DNA from: Rugamonas brunnea
Lineage (GTDB): Bacteria > Pseudomonadota > Gammaproteobacteria > Burkholderiales > Burkholderiaceae_D
Direction of reading: 5' to 3'
DNA length: 64,000 nucleotides
NCBI RefSeq assembly: GCF_014042345.1
Contig: NZ_JACEZT010000008.1
Coordinates: 213,885 to 277,884, forward strand
Numbering within the stretch: the stretch's first letter is position 1; each line of letters starts with the position of its first letter. Shown in pieces: positions 1 through 10,613 of the stretch. A program made the translations under genes and the position numbers. Under the pieces are notes generated by a model. It did not search any database. It saw only the letters and a program-made list of their open reading frames with translations, and was not told the DNA's origin.

Positions 1-746
1 ATGTCCTTGGCCAGCACGAAGGCGATCGCCTCGTCGCTCTGGGCGAAGTTGACCATGCCGCGCGTGATCAGCACGCGCTGGCCGTCGGAATAGGAGTTGA
101 TGTTGTCCGAGTTGCCCAAGTCGACCTTGAAGGCGCAGGCCCGGGTGACAGGCACGGTGATGGCGCGCACGGCGCTGCCCCGGCGCACGGTGATGCTGAG
201 CGCGGAGTGGCGTCCCACCAGCGGACCGAGGATGCGCGCGGCCTGGGTTTCCGCGTTCGGTCCCGTGGGCAGCGCTTGCGCTTCCACCGACACCAGTTCG
301 TCGCCCTTGCGCAGGCCGGCGCGCGCGGCGCCGCTGCCGGGCAGCACGCCCGACACCTGCAGCTGTTCGCCGTAGCCCAGCGCGGCCTGGGCCGCGTCCG
401 CGTATTCGCCCGGGTAGGAGTATTTGTTCTTGGCCGTGAAGCCTAGCAGTTCATGGGCGTGGGTGCGGCACAGGTCCGCATTGTTGATCAAGAGCGGCGC
501 CACGATCTGGTACAGCCGCTCCTGGGTGGCCACCATGCGGCTCACCGTGTCGCGCGCCTCCAGCATGCGGGCCGTGACCACCACCGGCTCCGGCGCTGGC
601 GCGGCGCGCGGGACGGAGGTGCCGGGCGCTTGCGGCACCGTCTTGAAAGCGGAACACGCCGACAGCAGCAACATCGCCGTCATGGCGGCCCATGGTCGGG
701 CAAGTTGGCGGCGCGCTGCGCCTGGCTGCTGGTCGGAGTGTGGCAT
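1..746 (-). CDS. M48-type lipoprotein metalloprotease with PDZ-like domain (3' end outside window)
   Basis: This is the N-terminal ~248 residues of a larger protein; the frame runs off the left edge. Seen: a hydrophobic start ending in a lipobox-like LLLSAC (Cys31), a PDZ-like stretch (about residues 110-150, GVLPGSGAARAGLRKGDEL), then NSYSDGQRVLITRGM and FAQSDEAIAFVLAKD, which match the region just before the zinc-binding HExxH of M48 peptidases. The HExxH itself would lie outside the window. Known: M48 lipoproteins act in periplasmic protein quality control. The gene starts 9 bp after dut and is probably the last gene of the ribF-dut run. The protease call is an inference from the pre-catalytic segment. 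Confidence 0.75.
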   Translation of the reverse strand, partial: MPHSDQQPGAARRQLARPWAAMTAMLLLSACSAFKTVPQAPGTSVPRAAPAPEPVVVTARMLEARDTVSRMVATQERLYQIVAPLLINNADLCRTHAHELLGFTAKNKYSYPGEYADAAQAALGYGEQLQVSGVLPGSGAARAGLRKGDELVSVEAQALPTGPNAETQAARILGPLVGRHSALSITVRRGSAVRAITVPVTRACAFKVDLGNSDNINSYSDGQRVLITRGMVNFAQSDEAIAFVLAKD

Positions 747-755
747 GGTCTGTCC

Positions 756-1205
756 TTAGTGTTTGCCGGTGCTGCCGAAACCGCCGGCACCGCGTTCGCT
801 GGCGTCGAAGTCCTCGACGATGTTAAACCCGACTTGCAGGACCGGCACGATGATCAGCTGCGCCAGGCGTTCCATCGGTTGCAGCGTGAAGGCGGCGTGG
901 CCGCGGTTCCAGGTCGATACCATCAACTGGCCCTGGTAGTCGGAATCGATCAAGCCTACCAGATTCCCCAGCACAATGCCGTTCTTGTGGCCCATGCCGC
1001 TGCGCGGCAGGATCATGGCGGCGTAGCCGGGATCGGCCACGTGGATCGCCAGGCCGGTGGGAATGAGCACGGTCTGGCCGGCTTCGATGACGATGGGGGC
1101 GTCGATGCAGGCCCGCAGGTCCAGGCCGGCGCTGCCGGGCGTGGCGTAGGCGGGCAGCATGTCCTTCATGCGCGGGTCGAGGATCTTGACGTCGATATTT
1201 TTCAT
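756..1205 (-). CDS. dut: dUTP diphosphatase
   Basis: Hydrolyses dUTP to dUMP and pyrophosphate, which keeps uracil out of DNA and feeds dTMP synthesis. The 149-residue length is typical of the trimeric family. Conserved motifs are visible: [10 protein letters not shown] near residue 25, [26 protein letters not shown], and the C-terminal [11 protein letters not shown] arm that closes over the nucleotide. It lies 60 bp downstream of coaBC, in the same dut/coaBC order seen in many proteobacteria. Confidence 0.97.
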   Translation of the reverse strand: MKNIDVKILDPRMKDMLPAYATPGSAGLDLRACIDAPIVIEAGQTVLIPTGLAIHVADPGYAAMILPRSGMGHKNGIVLGNLVGLIDSDYQGQLMVSTWNRGHAAFTLQPMERLAQLIIVPVLQVGFNIVEDFDASERGAGGFGSTGKH

Positions 1206-1265
1206 TGTTGCGGTTTCAGTGTTTCAGGTGATTCGGATGATTCGGATTGTCGGGCCGTGCAGGCG

Positions 1266-2486
<1,221 letters not shown>

Positions 2487-2502
2487 GCTGGTGCTCCAGG
2501 AG

Positions 2503-3036
2503 TTAGCGGTTCACGCGGCGCAGTTCATCGAGGATGAACAGGCCGGCGCCAAGGCAGATGGCCGAATCGGCGATGTTGAACGCCGGGAAGTGGCCGGCGA
2601 GGTCGAACCCCGGGAAGTGGCCCAATGCCTTGTGGTGGAAGTCGAGGAAGTCGATCACGTGGCCGTACAGCAGGCGGTCGATCACGTTGCCGATGGCGCC
2701 GCCCAGGATCAGGGCCAGGGCCCAGCAGAACAGGCGCTGGCCGCCATGCTTCTTGAGCAGGAAGATGATGTAGGCCGCCGCGCCGAGGGCGAGGGCGGTG
2801 AAGAAGTAGCGTTGCCAGCCACCCGCGTCGCGCAGGAAGCTGAACGCGGCGCCGGGATTGTAGGCCAGCACCAGGTTGAAGAAGGAGGTGACGAATTTCT
2901 CTTCACCGAGCGTGAACAGCTTGGTGATGGTGATCTTGGACAGCTGGTCGAGCAGGATCACGATGGCGGCGATGCCGAGCCATGGCGTGAGGCTGGACGA
3001 GGATTTGGCGGAAAAGCGGGATTTGTTGGTGGCCAT
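2503..3036 (-). CDS. lspA: Prolipoprotein signal peptidase (signal peptidase II)
   Basis: Inner-membrane aspartyl protease that removes signal peptides from lipid-modified prolipoproteins. From the ATG at 3036 the protein has 177 residues and begins [12 protein letters not shown]. An in-frame upstream extension to 3123 is Pro/Ser/Arg-rich and overlaps the repeat region, so the shorter start is preferred. Four membrane segments are evident. The catalytic-region motifs are [25 protein letters not shown] and AFNIADSAI, with the two aspartates in NVIDR and NIADS. It follows ileS, the standard neighbour of lspA. Confidence 0.95.
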   Translation of the reverse strand: MATNKSRFSAKSSSSLTPWLGIAAIVILLDQLSKITITKLFTLGEEKFVTSFFNLVLAYNPGAAFSFLRDAGGWQRYFFTALALGAAAYIIFLLKKHGGQRLFCWALALILGGAIGNVIDRLLYGHVIDFLDFHHKALGHFPGFDLAGHFPAFNIADSAICLGAGLFILDELRRVNR

Positions 3037-3122
3037 GGAATGTTGGTTGGTTTCGTGGCCGCCGCCGCGCCGTGCGCAGCGGGGGCTGGGCGGCGCGGCG
3101 GCGGAGGAAGGCATATTACACA

Positions 3123-3177
3123 CTTACTGCGCACGCTTACTGCGCAGGCTTACTGCGCAAGCTTACTGCGAGGCTTA
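3123..3177 (-). repeat. Tandem ~13-bp repeat overlapping the ileS stop codon
   Basis: Read on the minus strand, five copies of a TAAG core recur at spacings of 12, 13, 13 and 13 bases. The full units are TAAGCNTGCGCAG, differing at one base. The first TAA (3177-3175) is the ileS stop. Because the period is not a multiple of three, the later copies place stop codons in all three frames. Confidence 0.85.
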
Positions 3178-6066
3178 CGCGAACTTGCGGCGCTCGCCTG
3201 CGCCGAACAGGTTGCTGTGGCAGCGGCCGCACAGGGTCGGGTGGTCGGCGTGGCTGCCCACGTCGGCGCGGTAGTGCCAGCAGCGCTCGCACTTGTCGGC
3301 GGTCGATGCGGCCACTTCCACCGTCTCCTCGGCTTCGGCCGCCACCTGGGCCACCTTGGCCTGCGAGGTGATGAACACGAACTTGAGGTCATCTTCCAGG
3401 CTGGCCAGCAGCGCGTACTTGTTGCCGGCCGCCTTGATGGAGAGTTCGGCCTGCAGCGACGAACCGATGGCGCCCGAGGTGCGCAAGTCCTCCAGCTGCT
3501 TGGTGACGTCGGCGCGCACGGCGCGCAGCGCGTCGTACTTGGCCAGCAGGGCCGGGCCGTCGGCCAGTTCCGGCAGTTGCCACCAGGTTTGCGTGAAGAT
3601 GGTCTCGTCGCTGGCCTGGTACGAGTCCGGACCGGCGAAGATGGCCCACGCTTCCTCGGCCGTGAACGACAGGGCCGGCGCCATCAGGCGCAGCAGGCTT
3701 TGCGTGATGTGCCACAGGGCCGTCTGCGCCGAGCGACGCGCCGGCGAGGTCAGGCCGGACGTGTACAGGCGGTCCTTGAGGATGTCGAGGTAGAAGCCGC
3801 CCAGGTCTTCCGAGCAGAAGTTCTGCAGCTTGGCCACCACCGGGTGGAACTCGAACTGCTCATAGTGCTGCGTGATCTGCGCCTGCAGCGCGCCCATGTT
3901 GGCGATCGCGTAGCGGTCGATCTCCAGCAGCTCGGCCACCGGCACGGCGTGCTGCGCCGGGTCGAAGTCCGAGGTGTTGGCCAGCAGGAAGCGCAGCGTG
4001 TTGCGGATGCGGCGGTACGATTCCGTCACGCGCTTGAGGATCTCGTCGGAGATCGACAGCTCGCCCGTGTAGTCGGTGGCGGCCACCCACAGGCGCAGGA
4101 TGTCGGCGCCCAGCTTGTTGGACACGTCCTGCGGCGAGACGGTGTTGCCGACCGACTTGGACATCTTCTTGCCTTCGCCATCGACCACGAAGCCGTGCGT
4201 GAGCAGCGCCTTGTAGGGCGGGGCGCCGTTCAGCATGGATGACGTCAGCAGCGAGGAGTGGAACCAGCCGCGGTGCTGGTCCGAGCCTTCCAGGTACAGG
4301 TCGGCCGGGAAGTGCGATTGCTCCTTGTGCGAGCCGCGCAGCACGGTCTGGTGCGTGGTGCCCGAGTCGAACCACACGTCCAGCGTGTCCTTGTTCTTGT
4401 CGTAGTGGGCCGCCTCGTCGCCGATCAGGTCCTTCAGGTCCAGCTTGAGCCAGGCGTCGATGCCGCCCTTTTCGATCAGTTGGGCCACCTGTTCCAGCAG
4501 TTCCGGCGTGCGCGGATGCAGCTCGCCCGTCTCCTTGTGCACCACGAAGGCCATCGGCACGCCCCACTGGCGCTGGCGCGACAGGGTCCAGTCGGGACGG
4601 TTGGCGATCATGCCGTGCAGGCGCGCCTGGCCCCAGTCGGGGAAGAAGCGGGTCGCGTCGATGCCTTTCAGGGCCGTCTGGCGCAGCGTCGGGCCGCCAT
4701 CCTTGGGATGGATGTCCATGCCGGCGAACCACTGCGAGGTGGCGCGATAGATGATGGGGGTCTTGTGGCGCCAGCAGTGCATGTAGCTGTGGTCGAACAT
4801 CTTCACTTCGAACAGCGCGCCTTCCTCCTTCAGGGCCGCGCAGATCGGCTTGGACGCTTCCCAGATCGTCATGCCGCCGAACAGGGGCAGCGATTCGGCG
4901 TATTTGCCGTCGCCCAGCACCGGGGTCAGGATGGCGTCGTCCTTCATGCCGTGCGCCTTGCAGGAGATGAAGTCGTCCAGGCCGTAGGCGGGCGCCGAGT
5001 GCACCACGCCGGTGCCGCTCTCGGTGGTCACGTAGTCGGCGATGTACATCGGCGACAGGCGGTCGAAGAACGCGTCGCGCGCGGCCAGCGGGTGGCGGAA
5101 ACCGATGCCGGCCAGCGCCTGGCCGTCGCAGGTGGCGATGGTGGTGCCATCGAGCTTGTAGCGGGCCAGGCACGACACGGCCAGGTCCTGGGCCAGGATC
5201 AGCAGCAGCGGCTGGCCGTCACGCACGGTTTCCACCAGCGCGTACTTGACCTCGGCGTGCACGTTCAGCGCCTGGTTGGACGGGATGGTCCACGGGGTGG
5301 TGGTCCAGATCACGATGTAGCCGTTCTCGGTCGGCAGCTTATCGAGGCCGAAGGCGGCGGCCAGCTTGTCGCACTCGGCGAACTTGAAGCCGACGTCGAT
5401 GGCCGGATCGCGCTTGTCGGCGTATTCCACTTCCGCCTCGGCCAGGGCCGAGCCGCAATCGAAGCACCAGTTGACGGGTTTCAGGCCGCGGTAGACGAAG
5501 CCCTTGTCGAGCAATTTGCCCAGCGCGCGCAGCTCGTCGGCCTCGTTCGAGTAGTTCATGGTCAGGTAGGGGTTCTCCCACTCGCCCAGCACGCCCAGGC
5601 GGATGAAGTCCTTGCGCTGGCGCTCGACCTGCTCATGGGCGTAGGCGCGGGCCTTGGTCAGCACGTCGGCCGTGGGCAGGTTTTTGCCGTACAGTTTCTC
5701 GATCTGGATCTCGATCGGCATGCCGTGGCAATCCCAGCCCGGCACGTAGGGCGCGTCGTAGCCGGCCAGGGTGCGCGACTTGACCACCATGTCCTTCAGG
5801 ATCTTATTGACGGCGTGGCCGATGTGGATGTCGCCGTTGGCGTACGGCGGACCGTCGTGCAGCACGAACTTGGGCCGGCCGGCGGCCGCCTTGCGGATGC
5901 GCTGGTAAATCTTCTTGTCTTGCCATTCCTTGACCCATTGCGGCTCGCGCTTGGCCATGTCGCCGCGCATGGGGAAGGGGGTTTCCGTCATGTTGACCGG
6001 GTATTTGCTCTCGGGCTTCTTGCCTTGCTTGTCTTGTTTCGGATTGGCTGGTTTGTTGTCGGACAT
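3175..6066 (-). CDS. ileS: Isoleucyl-tRNA synthetase
   Basis: Charges tRNA-Ile with isoleucine and edits misactivated valine. The 963-residue length is normal for the bacterial class-I enzyme. Signatures: [12 protein letters not shown] (HIGH at residues 81-84), WDCHGMPIE, the CP1 editing domain with [14 protein letters not shown], the KMSKS loop in [14 protein letters not shown], an anticodon-binding domain, and a C-terminal zinc finger with Cys pairs (CERCWHYR and CGRC). It lies 70 bp downstream of ribF and upstream of lspA. The stop codon is the first unit of a tandem repeat. Confidence 0.98.
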   Translation of the reverse strand: MSDNKPANPKQDKQGKKPESKYPVNMTETPFPMRGDMAKREPQWVKEWQDKKIYQRIRKAAAGRPKFVLHDGPPYANGDIHIGHAVNKILKDMVVKSRTLAGYDAPYVPGWDCHGMPIEIQIEKLYGKNLPTADVLTKARAYAHEQVERQRKDFIRLGVLGEWENPYLTMNYSNEADELRALGKLLDKGFVYRGLKPVNWCFDCGSALAEAEVEYADKRDPAIDVGFKFAECDKLAAAFGLDKLPTENGYIVIWTTTPWTIPSNQALNVHAEVKYALVETVRDGQPLLLILAQDLAVSCLARYKLDGTTIATCDGQALAGIGFRHPLAARDAFFDRLSPMYIADYVTTESGTGVVHSAPAYGLDDFISCKAHGMKDDAILTPVLGDGKYAESLPLFGGMTIWEASKPICAALKEEGALFEVKMFDHSYMHCWRHKTPIIYRATSQWFAGMDIHPKDGGPTLRQTALKGIDATRFFPDWGQARLHGMIANRPDWTLSRQRQWGVPMAFVVHKETGELHPRTPELLEQVAQLIEKGGIDAWLKLDLKDLIGDEAAHYDKNKDTLDVWFDSGTTHQTVLRGSHKEQSHFPADLYLEGSDQHRGWFHSSLLTSSMLNGAPPYKALLTHGFVVDGEGKKMSKSVGNTVSPQDVSNKLGADILRLWVAATDYTGELSISDEILKRVTESYRRIRNTLRFLLANTSDFDPAQHAVPVAELLEIDRYAIANMGALQAQITQHYEQFEFHPVVAKLQNFCSEDLGGFYLDILKDRLYTSGLTSPARRSAQTALWHITQSLLRLMAPALSFTAEEAWAIFAGPDSYQASDETIFTQTWWQLPELADGPALLAKYDALRAVRADVTKQLEDLRTSGAIGSSLQAELSIKAAGNKYALLASLEDDLKFVFITSQAKVAQVAAEAEETVEVAASTADKCERCWHYRADVGSHADHPTLCGRCHSNLFGAGERRKFA

Positions 6067-6136
6067 GTTTATCTTCTAGGTGACGTCTATCGTATTTGCT
6101 TGGGAGTGCCGGCGCGTTTGGCTTCGCGTTGCGCAC

Positions 6137-7120
6137 TCAAATTCGGTCGGTGGCGCCGGTTGCGCCGTTGCTCGTGCCGGCGCGCTCGCGGAAGAAGGCG
6201 CGCGCCTGCTCGGCGTCGCGATCGATGGCGGCGGTCAGCGTGGGCAGGTCCACGTATTTTTCCTCGTCGCGCAGTTTGTGCAGGAATTCCACGCGCACCT
6301 GGCGGCCGTAGCAGTTCTGGTTGAAGTCGAACACGTGCACTTCCAGCAGCACGCGGCCGCTGTCCTCCACCGTGGGGCGCCAGCCCAGGCTGGCCACGGC
6401 CGGCAGCGGCGCGTCGGCCAGGCCGTGCACCTGGACGATGAAGATGCCGGCCAGCGCGGGCCGGTGCGGCACCCGCAGGTTGAGGGTGGGGAAGCCCAGC
6501 GTGCGGCCCAGTTTCTGGCCGTGGATCACGTGGCCGGAGATGGAATAGGGGTGGCCCAGCAACTGCTCGGCGTGCACGAAGTCGCCCGCGTGCAGCGCGG
6601 CCCGCACGGCCGACGACGAGATCCGGGTTTCGCCGTTCATCACGGTCGGCAGGGTCTCGACCTGGAAGCCGTAGTGGCGGCCCGCCTCCTGCAGCAGGGC
6701 GACGTTGCCGGCGCGCTTGGCGCCATAGCAGAAGTCGTCCCCCACCATCAGCCATTTGACGTGCAAGCCTTCGACCAGCACCTTTTCCGTGAATTCCTGC
6801 GGCGTCAGGGCCGCGAAGTGGTCCGAGAAGTGCTCGACGATGACGCGGTCGATGCCGTTGCGCTCCAGCGATTGCAGCTTGTCGCGCAGGTTGGCGATAC
6901 GGGGCGGGGCCTTGGACAGGTCGCCGGCCTTGTGGGCGAAGAATTCGCGCGGATGGGGTTCGAACGTCATCACGGCCGCTTCCAGGCCGAGCCGGTCGGC
7001 GGCCGCGCGCACGTGCGCGAGCAGGGCCTGGTGGCCACGGTGGACACCGTCGAAGTTGCCGATGGTCAACGCGCAGGGCGCGCGCGCCGCCGCATTGGGG
7101 AGACCGCGAAATACCTTCAT
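6137..7120 (-). CDS. ribF: Bifunctional riboflavin kinase / FAD synthetase
   Basis: Phosphorylates riboflavin to FMN and adenylylates FMN to FAD. The chosen start (MKVFRGLPNAA) gives 327 residues; an in-frame extension to 7180 lacks family similarity. The N-terminal nucleotidyltransferase shows LTIGNFDGVHRGHQ (residues 18-31) and a downstream SSSAVRAAL motif. The C-terminal flavokinase shows GRTLGFPTLNL and EVHVFDFNQNCYGR. It is the first gene of the ribF-ileS-lspA-coaBC-dut run. Confidence 0.96.
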   Translation of the reverse strand: MKVFRGLPNAAARAPCALTIGNFDGVHRGHQALLAHVRAAADRLGLEAAVMTFEPHPREFFAHKAGDLSKAPPRIANLRDKLQSLERNGIDRVIVEHFSDHFAALTPQEFTEKVLVEGLHVKWLMVGDDFCYGAKRAGNVALLQEAGRHYGFQVETLPTVMNGETRISSSAVRAALHAGDFVHAEQLLGHPYSISGHVIHGQKLGRTLGFPTLNLRVPHRPALAGIFIVQVHGLADAPLPAVASLGWRPTVEDSGRVLLEVHVFDFNQNCYGRQVRVEFLHKLRDEEKYVDLPTLTAAIDRDAEQARAFFRERAGTSNGATGATDRI

Positions 7121-7224
7121 GGGATGTGAGGAAAAACTGTCGCCAAAAGGGGGATTATACGGACTGTTTGGACTATGCACAGCCGCAAGGGGCTCCGCGG
7201 GGCCGATTTCGGCCCTGTAAACGC

Positions 7225-7251
7225 AAAAAGCGCGGATAAACCGCGCTTTTT
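7225..7251 (-). terminator. Intrinsic terminator after the TPR gene
   Basis: AAAAAGCGCGG (7225-7235) pairs perfectly with CCGCGCTTTTT (7241-7251) around the loop ATAAA. On the minus strand the stem ends in a T-run, 43 bp past the TPR-gene stop. It separates the TonB cluster from ribF. Confidence 0.85.
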
Positions 7252-7293
7252 AGAGGGGCTGGTCGGGAAGCGGCCGGGGCCGCCTCAGCCACC

Positions 7294-8514
7294 TTACATC
7301 GGGTGGTTGATCTGCAGCGTCCAGTAGCGGGCCAGGTCGGCGGCGCCGTCCGTGCCCTTGACGGTCTTCAGCGTGGCCAGGGCGGCAGGCTTCTTGCCAG
7401 CCTGGGCCTGGGCGATACCCAGGTGCAGCTTCAGTTCCTCAGGGTGCTTGGCGTCGGCCATTTTGGTCGCGTTGGTCATCAGCTCCAGGCCCTTGTCGAC
7501 CTTGCCGGCGGTGACCATGCCAAAGCCCAGGTTGCTCAGGCCATCGGCATCCTTGTTCTTGGTCAGTTCCGCTTCTTGGGCGGCAGCCGTCTTCTCGCTG
7601 TCGGCGGCCGTCTTCACAGCCAGGTCCTTCAGGCGCTGGTGGCGGGCCGCATCGGAACCGACGCCCAGCACGCCCTTCTTGTAACCCTGGTCGATCACTT
7701 TCAGGGCTTCGGCCGGATTGCCGGCCTGCAGGGCCAGCTGGCTCATTTCCATGTACTCACCCGGCTTGGCCAGCAGGCCATTGGCCAGGCGCAGGCGCAG
7801 CACGTCCAGCGACAGGGTGCTGGAGAAGCCCGGCTTGCCCGACACGCGGTTCAGCAGGTCGGCCCAGTAGCTGGTCTTCGGATAGGAACCGGCCAGTTTT
7901 TCCAGGGTCTGCACGTAGCCGGCCTTGTCGTTCTGTTTCAGCTGGATATTGGCCAGCATCTGCAGCGACGCTTCGCTGTTGGCGTGCGACGATTGCAATT
8001 CCTTGGCCGCTTCCGCGTACTTGCCGCTGATGTAGTAGGTCTGCACCAGCAGTTCGCGCATCTGCGGATTGTCGCCGTCTTTGAGCGAGCGCTGGATCCA
8101 GATGATGGCTTTCGGATAGTCCTTGGCGCGGTAGTAGATGCCGGCCAGGGCCTGGGTGAATTTGGGGGCTTCGGCAGCGGACAGCTTGCCGGAATTGATC
8201 ACAGCTTCGAAGGCCTTGGCGGCGGCGTCGTTATCGCCGGCGGCGGCCGCGGCCGAGGCGCGGGTGCGCTCGATCATGTAGATTTCGTTGGGGGTCTTGC
8301 CGCCCACGGCGTCGGCCTCTTTCAGCTTGGCCAGCGCTTCCTTGTTCTTACCTGCCTGTGCCAGTTTCTGCGCTTCCTGCAGGGGCTTGCCGATTTCCGC
8401 GCGCACCGTGTCGGCCGCGTAGGCGACCGGGCTCAGGCCAACGATGGGGGCTGCTGCGGTGAAACCGATAGCGGCCATTACCAGGCCGAGATGAGCGAGA
8501 CGAAACTTGGTCAT
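7294..8514 (-). CDS. Secreted tetratricopeptide-repeat protein downstream of the TonB system
   Basis: A 406-residue protein with a Sec-type signal peptide (cleavage likely after VAYA, near residue 34). Helical repeats resembling TPR/Sel1 units follow, for example NKEALAKLKEADAVGG, NDAAAKAFEAVINSG, KDYPKAIIWIQRSLKDG and NPAEALKVIDQGYKKG. It is probably periplasmic. No catalytic motif is seen. It follows tonB-exbB-exbD-exbD on the same strand but is separated from exbD by 178 bp with two hairpins, so its expression may differ from the transport genes. A scaffolding role with the TonB complex is inference only. Confidence 0.8.
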   Translation of the reverse strand: MTKFRLAHLGLVMAAIGFTAAAPIVGLSPVAYAADTVRAEIGKPLQEAQKLAQAGKNKEALAKLKEADAVGGKTPNEIYMIERTRASAAAAAGDNDAAAKAFEAVINSGKLSAAEAPKFTQALAGIYYRAKDYPKAIIWIQRSLKDGDNPQMRELLVQTYYISGKYAEAAKELQSSHANSEASLQMLANIQLKQNDKAGYVQTLEKLAGSYPKTSYWADLLNRVSGKPGFSSTLSLDVLRLRLANGLLAKPGEYMEMSQLALQAGNPAEALKVIDQGYKKGVLGVGSDAARHQRLKDLAVKTAADSEKTAAAQEAELTKNKDADGLSNLGFGMVTAGKVDKGLELMTNATKMADAKHPEELKLHLGIAQAQAGKKPAALATLKTVKGTDGAADLARYWTLQINHPM

Positions 8515-8543
8515 GGGGAGAAATCTTTCTTCAAAATGCGAAA

Positions 8544-8566
8544 ATAGGCAGGATAATCCTGCCTAT
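8544..8566 (-). terminator. Perfect 11-bp hairpin upstream of the TPR gene
   Basis: ATAGGCAGGAT (8544-8554) and ATCCTGCCTAT (8556-8566) are perfect inverted copies around a single base. On the minus strand the hairpin is followed by TTTTCGC, so it resembles an intrinsic terminator, and it lies only 29 bp before the TPR start codon. It could be an attenuator for the TPR gene or the end of the exb operon. Confidence 0.65.
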
Positions 8567-8598
8567 CGTTCGTGTAAAGGGACGTACTGCTGAAGTCA

Positions 8599-8685
8599 TT
8601 TCAAAAAGCCCATGGCTTCGTTGTGGCGCCTTGCCGTGCAGGCGCACTGTCTTCGGCGCCACGCCTCGCCATGTTCATTTTGAAA
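8599..8685 (-). other. Long imperfect hairpin between exbD and the TPR gene
   Basis: Three collinear stem blocks pair: TTTCAAAA (8599-8606) with TTTTGAAA (8678-8685), CATGGC (8611-8616) with GCCATG (8668-8673), and GTGGCGCC (8623-8630) with GGCGCCAC (8655-8662). Internal loops are 4x4 and 6x5 bases. The 24-base apex holds a small GTGC/GCAC stem. It begins 7 bases past the exbD stop. Possible roles are mRNA 3'-end protection or partial termination. Confidence 0.6.
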
Positions 8686-8692
8686 CAACTTC

Positions 8693-9124
8693 TTACTGGA
8701 ACTGTTCGTTGCCGACCAGGCCAATCTTGGTCACGCCCAGACGCTGGGCCGAAGCCATCACGCCTGCTACAACCTTGTACGACACCAGCTTGTTGGGTCG
8801 CAGGTGCACTTCCGGCTGGTCGGCTTGCGCCGCCACATCCATCAGTTTCGCTTCCAGGGAGTGACGGTCCGGAATGACCGCATTGTCCCACAGAATCGTA
8901 CCGTCGAAGTCCACGTCGATGGTGACCACAACCGGTTCCTTGGTCGGTGGCGGCGGGGTGCCGACCGGCATGTTCAAGTTCACCGAGTGGTTAGCCTTAG
9001 GAATCGTAATGATCATCATGATAATCAGCACCAGCATCACGTCGATGAGGGGCGTCATATTCATTTCCATCATTGGTTCCGGATCCGCGCCCTTGGCGCC
9101 GCCCGAACCGACATTCATACTCAT
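8693..9124 (-). CDS. exbD: Biopolymer transport protein ExbD (second copy)
   Basis: A 143-residue single-span inner-membrane protein of the TonB-ExbB-ExbD complex, which couples the proton gradient to outer-membrane receptors. The transmembrane segment starts at MTPLIDVMLVLIIMMIITIP and contains the essential aspartate (Asp28). The periplasmic part includes VHLRPNKLVSYKVVAGVMA. It lies 69 bp after the first exbD. It differs from that copy in a Pro-rich linker (VGTPPPPTKEP), so the two are probably not interchangeable. Confidence 0.93.
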   Translation of the reverse strand: MSMNVGSGGAKGADPEPMMEMNMTPLIDVMLVLIIMMIITIPKANHSVNLNMPVGTPPPPTKEPVVVTIDVDFDGTILWDNAVIPDRHSLEAKLMDVAAQADQPEVHLRPNKLVSYKVVAGVMASAQRLGVTKIGLVGNEQFQ

Positions 9125-9193
9125 GGTGTTTCCTTTTAAGAAGGGGGCTGGATCCGCCCCGGCGCGATGTTGCCGTCCGGGGCGGGCAGGGCA

Positions 9194-9622
9194 TTAACCC
9201 TTATCAGGCGGTTCGGTGATGAAGCCGACCTTCTGGATACCAGCACGCTGGGTCGTGTAGATCACCTTGCCGATCGCTTCGTAGCGCGTTTCCTGGTCGC
9301 CACGTACGTGTACTTCCGGCTGCGGCAGCTTGACTGCTTCCAGCTTCAGAAAATCGAACAACTCATTCGTGTCCTTCATTTTCTTCTGATTCCAGTAGAT
9401 GTCGCCATCCTTGCTCACTACGATGTTGACATCTTCCGGCTTGGTCTGAATAACCTGGTTGGCTTCTTCTGGCAGCTTGATCTTAATCAGCTTCAGCACA
9501 ACCGGGCTCGTGATCAGGAAGATAATCAGCAGAACCAACATGATGTCCACGAGGGGCGTCGTGTTGATTTCCGACATGACTTGATCTTCATCTCCGCTAT
9601 CGGAGCCTACGGACATCGACAT
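9194..9622 (-). CDS. exbD: Biopolymer transport protein ExbD (first copy)
   Basis: A 142-residue ExbD with an N-terminal acidic cytoplasmic tail, one membrane span (TTPLVDIMLVLLIIFLITSP) holding the proton-relay aspartate (Asp26), and the periplasmic motif PQPEVHVRGDQETRYEAIGKV typical of ExbD/TolR. It starts 5 bp after exbB ends, implying translational coupling. Tandem exbD genes behind exbB are known from Xanthomonas TonB loci, where the second copy has a specialised role. Confidence 0.94.
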   Translation of the reverse strand: MSMSVGSDSGDEDQVMSEINTTPLVDIMLVLLIIFLITSPVVLKLIKIKLPEEANQVIQTKPEDVNIVVSKDGDIYWNQKKMKDTNELFDFLKLEAVKLPQPEVHVRGDQETRYEAIGKVIYTTQRAGIQKVGFITEPPDKG

Positions 9623-9627
9623 GATGA

Positions 9628-10533
9628 TTACCCGATCTTTTTAGCGCCGGCAGCACGGCCAGCTTCGCTGGTGGACATGGCGCCCGAGATCAGCACGGAG
9701 TGCACGTCGGCGCTGAAGGAACGCACGTCTTCCATGGCGGCCTTGTTACGACGCACCAGCCAGTTGTAGCCCAGCACGGCAGGAACGGCGACGAACAGAC
9801 CGAAGGCGGTCATGATCAGTGCTTCACCCACAGGACCTGCCACTTTGTCGATCGAGGCGTTACCGGACATGCCGATGGCGATCAGTGCATTGTAAATACC
9901 CCACACGGTACCGAACAGACCGATGAACGGTGCGGTCGAACCCACGGTAGCCAGGAACGACAGGCCGTCTTGCAGACGCGACTGGACTTTGTCCACAGCG
10001 CGCTGGATCGACATGGTGACCCAGGTCGACAGGTCGATTTGTTCCAGCAGGGCGCCGTCGTGGTGGGCGGTGGCCTTGGTGCCGGTTTCAGCGATGAAGC
10101 GGAAAGGCGAGCCATCGGTCAGCGCGGTCGAGCCAGCGGCGATCGACGATGCTTTCCAGAACTTGGCAGCGGTCTCTTTCGACTGCTTGAAGATCTTCAT
10201 CTGGTCGATCAGCTTGGTGATGATGATGTACCACGAGCCCATCGACATCAGCGACAGGATGATCAGGGTGCCGCGCGACACGAAGCCGCCGTTCCAGACA
10301 GCTTCGAAGCCGTATGGGTTTTCTACTTCTTCCTTGGTGACCTTGGCGGCTGGAGCGGACGCTTCCGGTGCTGCTGCTGCCGCATCCGCTGCAGGCGCAG
10401 CTGCTGGTGCCGAGGCGGCTGCCGAAGCTGGTGCGTCTTCAGCCAGGGCTGGTGCGCTTACCAGGGCGGTAGCTGCGGTCACCGAGAACAGCACAGCGGC
10501 CAGTACAGCGGACAAACGGGTATTCTTAAACAT
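9628..10533 (-). CDS. exbB: ExbB-type proton-channel protein (MotA/TolQ/ExbB family) with signal-peptide extension
   Basis: A 301-residue multi-span inner-membrane protein that forms the ExbB pentamer around ExbD. The N-terminus (MFKNTRLSAVLAAVLFSVTA to LAEDAP) looks like a cleavable signal peptide. It is followed by an Ala/Pro-rich stretch (about residues 33-65) before the first conserved span. The conserved core ATVGSTAPFIGLFGTVWGIY and VAGPVGEALIMTAFGLFVAVPAVLGYN is the MotA/TolQ/ExbB signature. A strong ribosome site (GGAGGAAGC) precedes the start. It lies 80 bp after tonB. Confidence 0.94.
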   Translation of the reverse strand: MFKNTRLSAVLAAVLFSVTAATALVSAPALAEDAPASAAASAPAAAPAADAAAAAPEASAPAAKVTKEEVENPYGFEAVWNGGFVSRGTLIILSLMSMGSWYIIITKLIDQMKIFKQSKETAAKFWKASSIAAGSTALTDGSPFRFIAETGTKATAHHDGALLEQIDLSTWVTMSIQRAVDKVQSRLQDGLSFLATVGSTAPFIGLFGTVWGIYNALIAIGMSGNASIDKVAGPVGEALIMTAFGLFVAVPAVLGYNWLVRRNKAAMEDVRSFSADVHSVLISGAMSTSEAGRAAGAKKIG

Positions 10534-10613
10534 GCTTCCTCCAAATTGATAAAATAATCAGATCGCTGAATGTAGGTTAACAACGAACTTCGGTGAGACT
10601 GGTGAGTCCCGGT

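Noticed and set aside
2503..3123. A longer LspA starting at 3123
   Set aside because: The extra 29 residues are Pro/Ser/Arg-rich and overlap the stop-codon repeat; the family begins near MATNKSRF at 3036.
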